From Archaeoglobales archaeon (GTDB lineage: Archaea; Halobacteriota; Archaeoglobi; Archaeoglobales; Archaeoglobaceae), in the NCBI GenBank assembly GCA_003663055.1, contig QMZF01000086.1:1-5706 (forward strand): a stretch of 5,706 nt of DNA, read 5' to 3'. The notes beneath the pieces were generated by a model. It ran no database searches and was not told where the DNA came from. It worked only from the letters and a program-made list of their open reading frames with translations. The position numbers and the translations under genes were made by a program. Below, piece after piece: positions 4,793-5,706 of the stretch; position 1 is the stretch's first letter; every line of letters begins with the position of its first letter.

Positions 4793-5557
4793 ATGAGAGC
4801 GGCGATAGTATACAAGCCGGATTCCTTTGGCGTAGCTGAAGATGTCAGGAAGTTCCTTGAAAGTATGGGTGTAGAAGCTGAAATTTGCGAACAATCAAGG
4901 GAACTTGAAAGCTACGACTTTATAGTGAGTGTTGGAGGAGACGGCACGATTCTGAGAACACTTCAAATGCTTGACCACTGCCCACCAATATTCGCTGTAA
5001 ATACTGGCAAGGTTGGGCTTTTAACACATGCAGATCCAGAAAACTTCAAGGATTTGCTGGGAAAATCGGTGGAAAATATGGATGTTGAAGAATTCATGCG
5101 CATAGAGTGCTTTGCCAATGAAAGACTTATCGCACTCAACGAGATTGCCTTGCTCACAGCAGTTCCGGCAAGACTAGTTGAGATGACCATCAGCGTTGAT
5201 GGCGTTGAAATAGAACGTATGAGGGGAGATGGCCTGTTAATTTCCACGCCAATAGGTTCTACAGCCTACGCCCTTTCAACGGGCGGTCCTATTATAGACC
5301 CGTACATGGCGTGTATGCTCGTCGTTCCCGTCGCTCCATTCAAGCTCGGCTGGAAGCCATGGGTGGTTGGGGCTGATAGAGAAGTTGTGGTCTCTATCCA
5401 TAACAGGCCCTGCTTGGCCATAGCTGATGGCCATAAGATGGTGGAGGTTCAGCCGGAAAGCAAAATCGTTGTTAGGAGGTCCCCTTATCCGGCAAGATTT
5501 TTCAGAATAGAAGATAGAATAAGGAGAATTGCTGAAATGCTCAAAAAGATGGATTAA
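4793..5557 (+). CDS. nadK: NAD kinase (ATP/polyphosphate-NAD kinase family)
   Basis: A 254-residue cytoplasmic kinase that phosphorylates NAD to NADP. Conserved family motifs in order: VGGDGTILR (47-55; GGDGT carries the catalytic aspartate D50), NTGKVGLLTHADPE (70-83), LNEIALL (115-121), GDGLLISTPIGSTAYALS (145-162, the NAD-binding and glycine-rich core), GGP (164-166) and ADGHK (211-215). Length is normal for archaeal enzymes. It reads closely like A. fulgidus AF2373, with shared stretches such as SVGGDGTILR, CPPIF and FGWKP/LGWKP. It follows the phosphatase by 15 bases with its own ribosome site, so the two are probably one transcription unit. Its TAA stop shares bases with the stop of the opposing gene. 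All catalytic residues are present. Function is secure; whether it prefers ATP or polyphosphate cannot be read from sequence. Confidence 0.97.
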   Translation: MRAAIVYKPDSFGVAEDVRKFLESMGVEAEICEQSRELESYDFIVSVGGDGTILRTLQMLDHCPPIFAVNTGKVGLLTHADPENFKDLLGKSVENMDVEEFMRIECFANERLIALNEIALLTAVPARLVEMTISVDGVEIERMRGDGLLISTPIGSTAYALSTGGPIIDPYMACMLVVPVAPFKLGWKPWVVGADREVVVSIHNRPCLAIADGHKMVEVQPESKIVVRRSPYPARFFRIEDRIRRIAEMLKKMD

Positions 5558-5706
5558 ACTCTGGCTGCAACACACATACGCCTCAGTATTTGCTCGCCCT
5601 CCCTCGTTCCTTTAACCACGAGAAGGTCGCCAGCTCTCATCATGGTCTGAGCTGTAGGATGCGTTATCCATCTATTGCCCCTCTTGATCGCAACGACGTG
5701 CATTCC
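5554..5706 (-). CDS. C-terminal end of a TrkA-C (RCK_C)-like domain protein (partial, runs off the right edge)
   Basis: Reverse-strand reading is open from the window edge to TAA at 5556-5554, giving the last 50 residues. The pattern GMHVVAIKRGNRWITHPTAQ then MMRAGDLLVVKGTREGEQIL matches the end of the TrkA-C/RCK_C ligand-binding fold (VVAI-R-G, then GD-L-V-G). Such domains sit on potassium channels and transporters, and on archaeal soluble proteins that combine PhoU and TrkA-C domains. A PhoU-plus-TrkA-C protein is my best guess, but the missing N-terminal part is needed to tell. The gene converges on nadK and the two share 4 bases. Confidence 0.75.
   Translation of the reverse strand, partial: GMHVVAIKRGNRWITHPTAQTMMRAGDLLVVKGTREGEQILRRMCVAARV

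Overview
The window looks like ordinary chromosomal DNA of a thermophilic euryarchaeon close to Archaeoglobus (Archaeoglobales). The evidence is the set of proteins: the inositol-monophosphatase and NAD-kinase proteins read almost like the Archaeoglobus fulgidus pair (AF2372 and AF2373, from memory), the pyruvate:ferredoxin oxidoreductase is the archaeal four-subunit type, and the HMG-CoA reductase is the bacterial-type class II enzyme that Archaeoglobales are known for. Archaeal TATA-like boxes, T-rich stop signals and GGTGA/GGAGG ribosome sites fit this. No transposon, tRNA, rRNA, CRISPR array or phage gene was seen.

Layout. (1) Positions 1-578, minus strand: the first 192 codons of class II HMG-CoA reductase, cut by the window edge. 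(2) Positions 579-690: an AT-rich divergent promoter region. (3) Positions 691-927, plus: a 78-residue LysW-like zinc-ribbon protein with a strongly acidic tail, function unknown. (4) Positions 928-1069: a spacer with a T-run terminator and a likely por promoter. (5) Positions 1070-3973, plus: porG-porD-porA-porB, every junction a 4-base start/stop overlap. PorG appears to begin at a non-canonical ATT codon. (6) Positions 3974-4012: a short spacer holding both a T-run and a TATA-like box. (7) Positions 4013-5557, plus: an IMPase/FBPase-family phosphatase followed by NAD kinase. (8) Positions 5554-5706, minus: the C-terminal 50 residues of a protein with a TrkA-C-like domain, cut by the window edge, meeting nadK tail to tail with overlapping stop codons.

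How they work together. POR interconverts pyruvate and acetyl-CoA using ferredoxin, and acetyl-CoA is the feedstock of the mevalonate pathway whose committed step is the HMG-CoA reductase at the left. The phosphatase and NAD kinase are separate neighbours here but are fused in some methanogens, where the fusion both makes and removes NADP; the pair may therefore set the NAD/NADP balance. The window is mostly core metabolism. The points most worth a second look are the PorG start codon, the acidic zinc-ribbon protein, the conserved cysteine pair in the phosphatase, and the phosphatase-NAD kinase pairing. I found no convincing novel multi-gene system.
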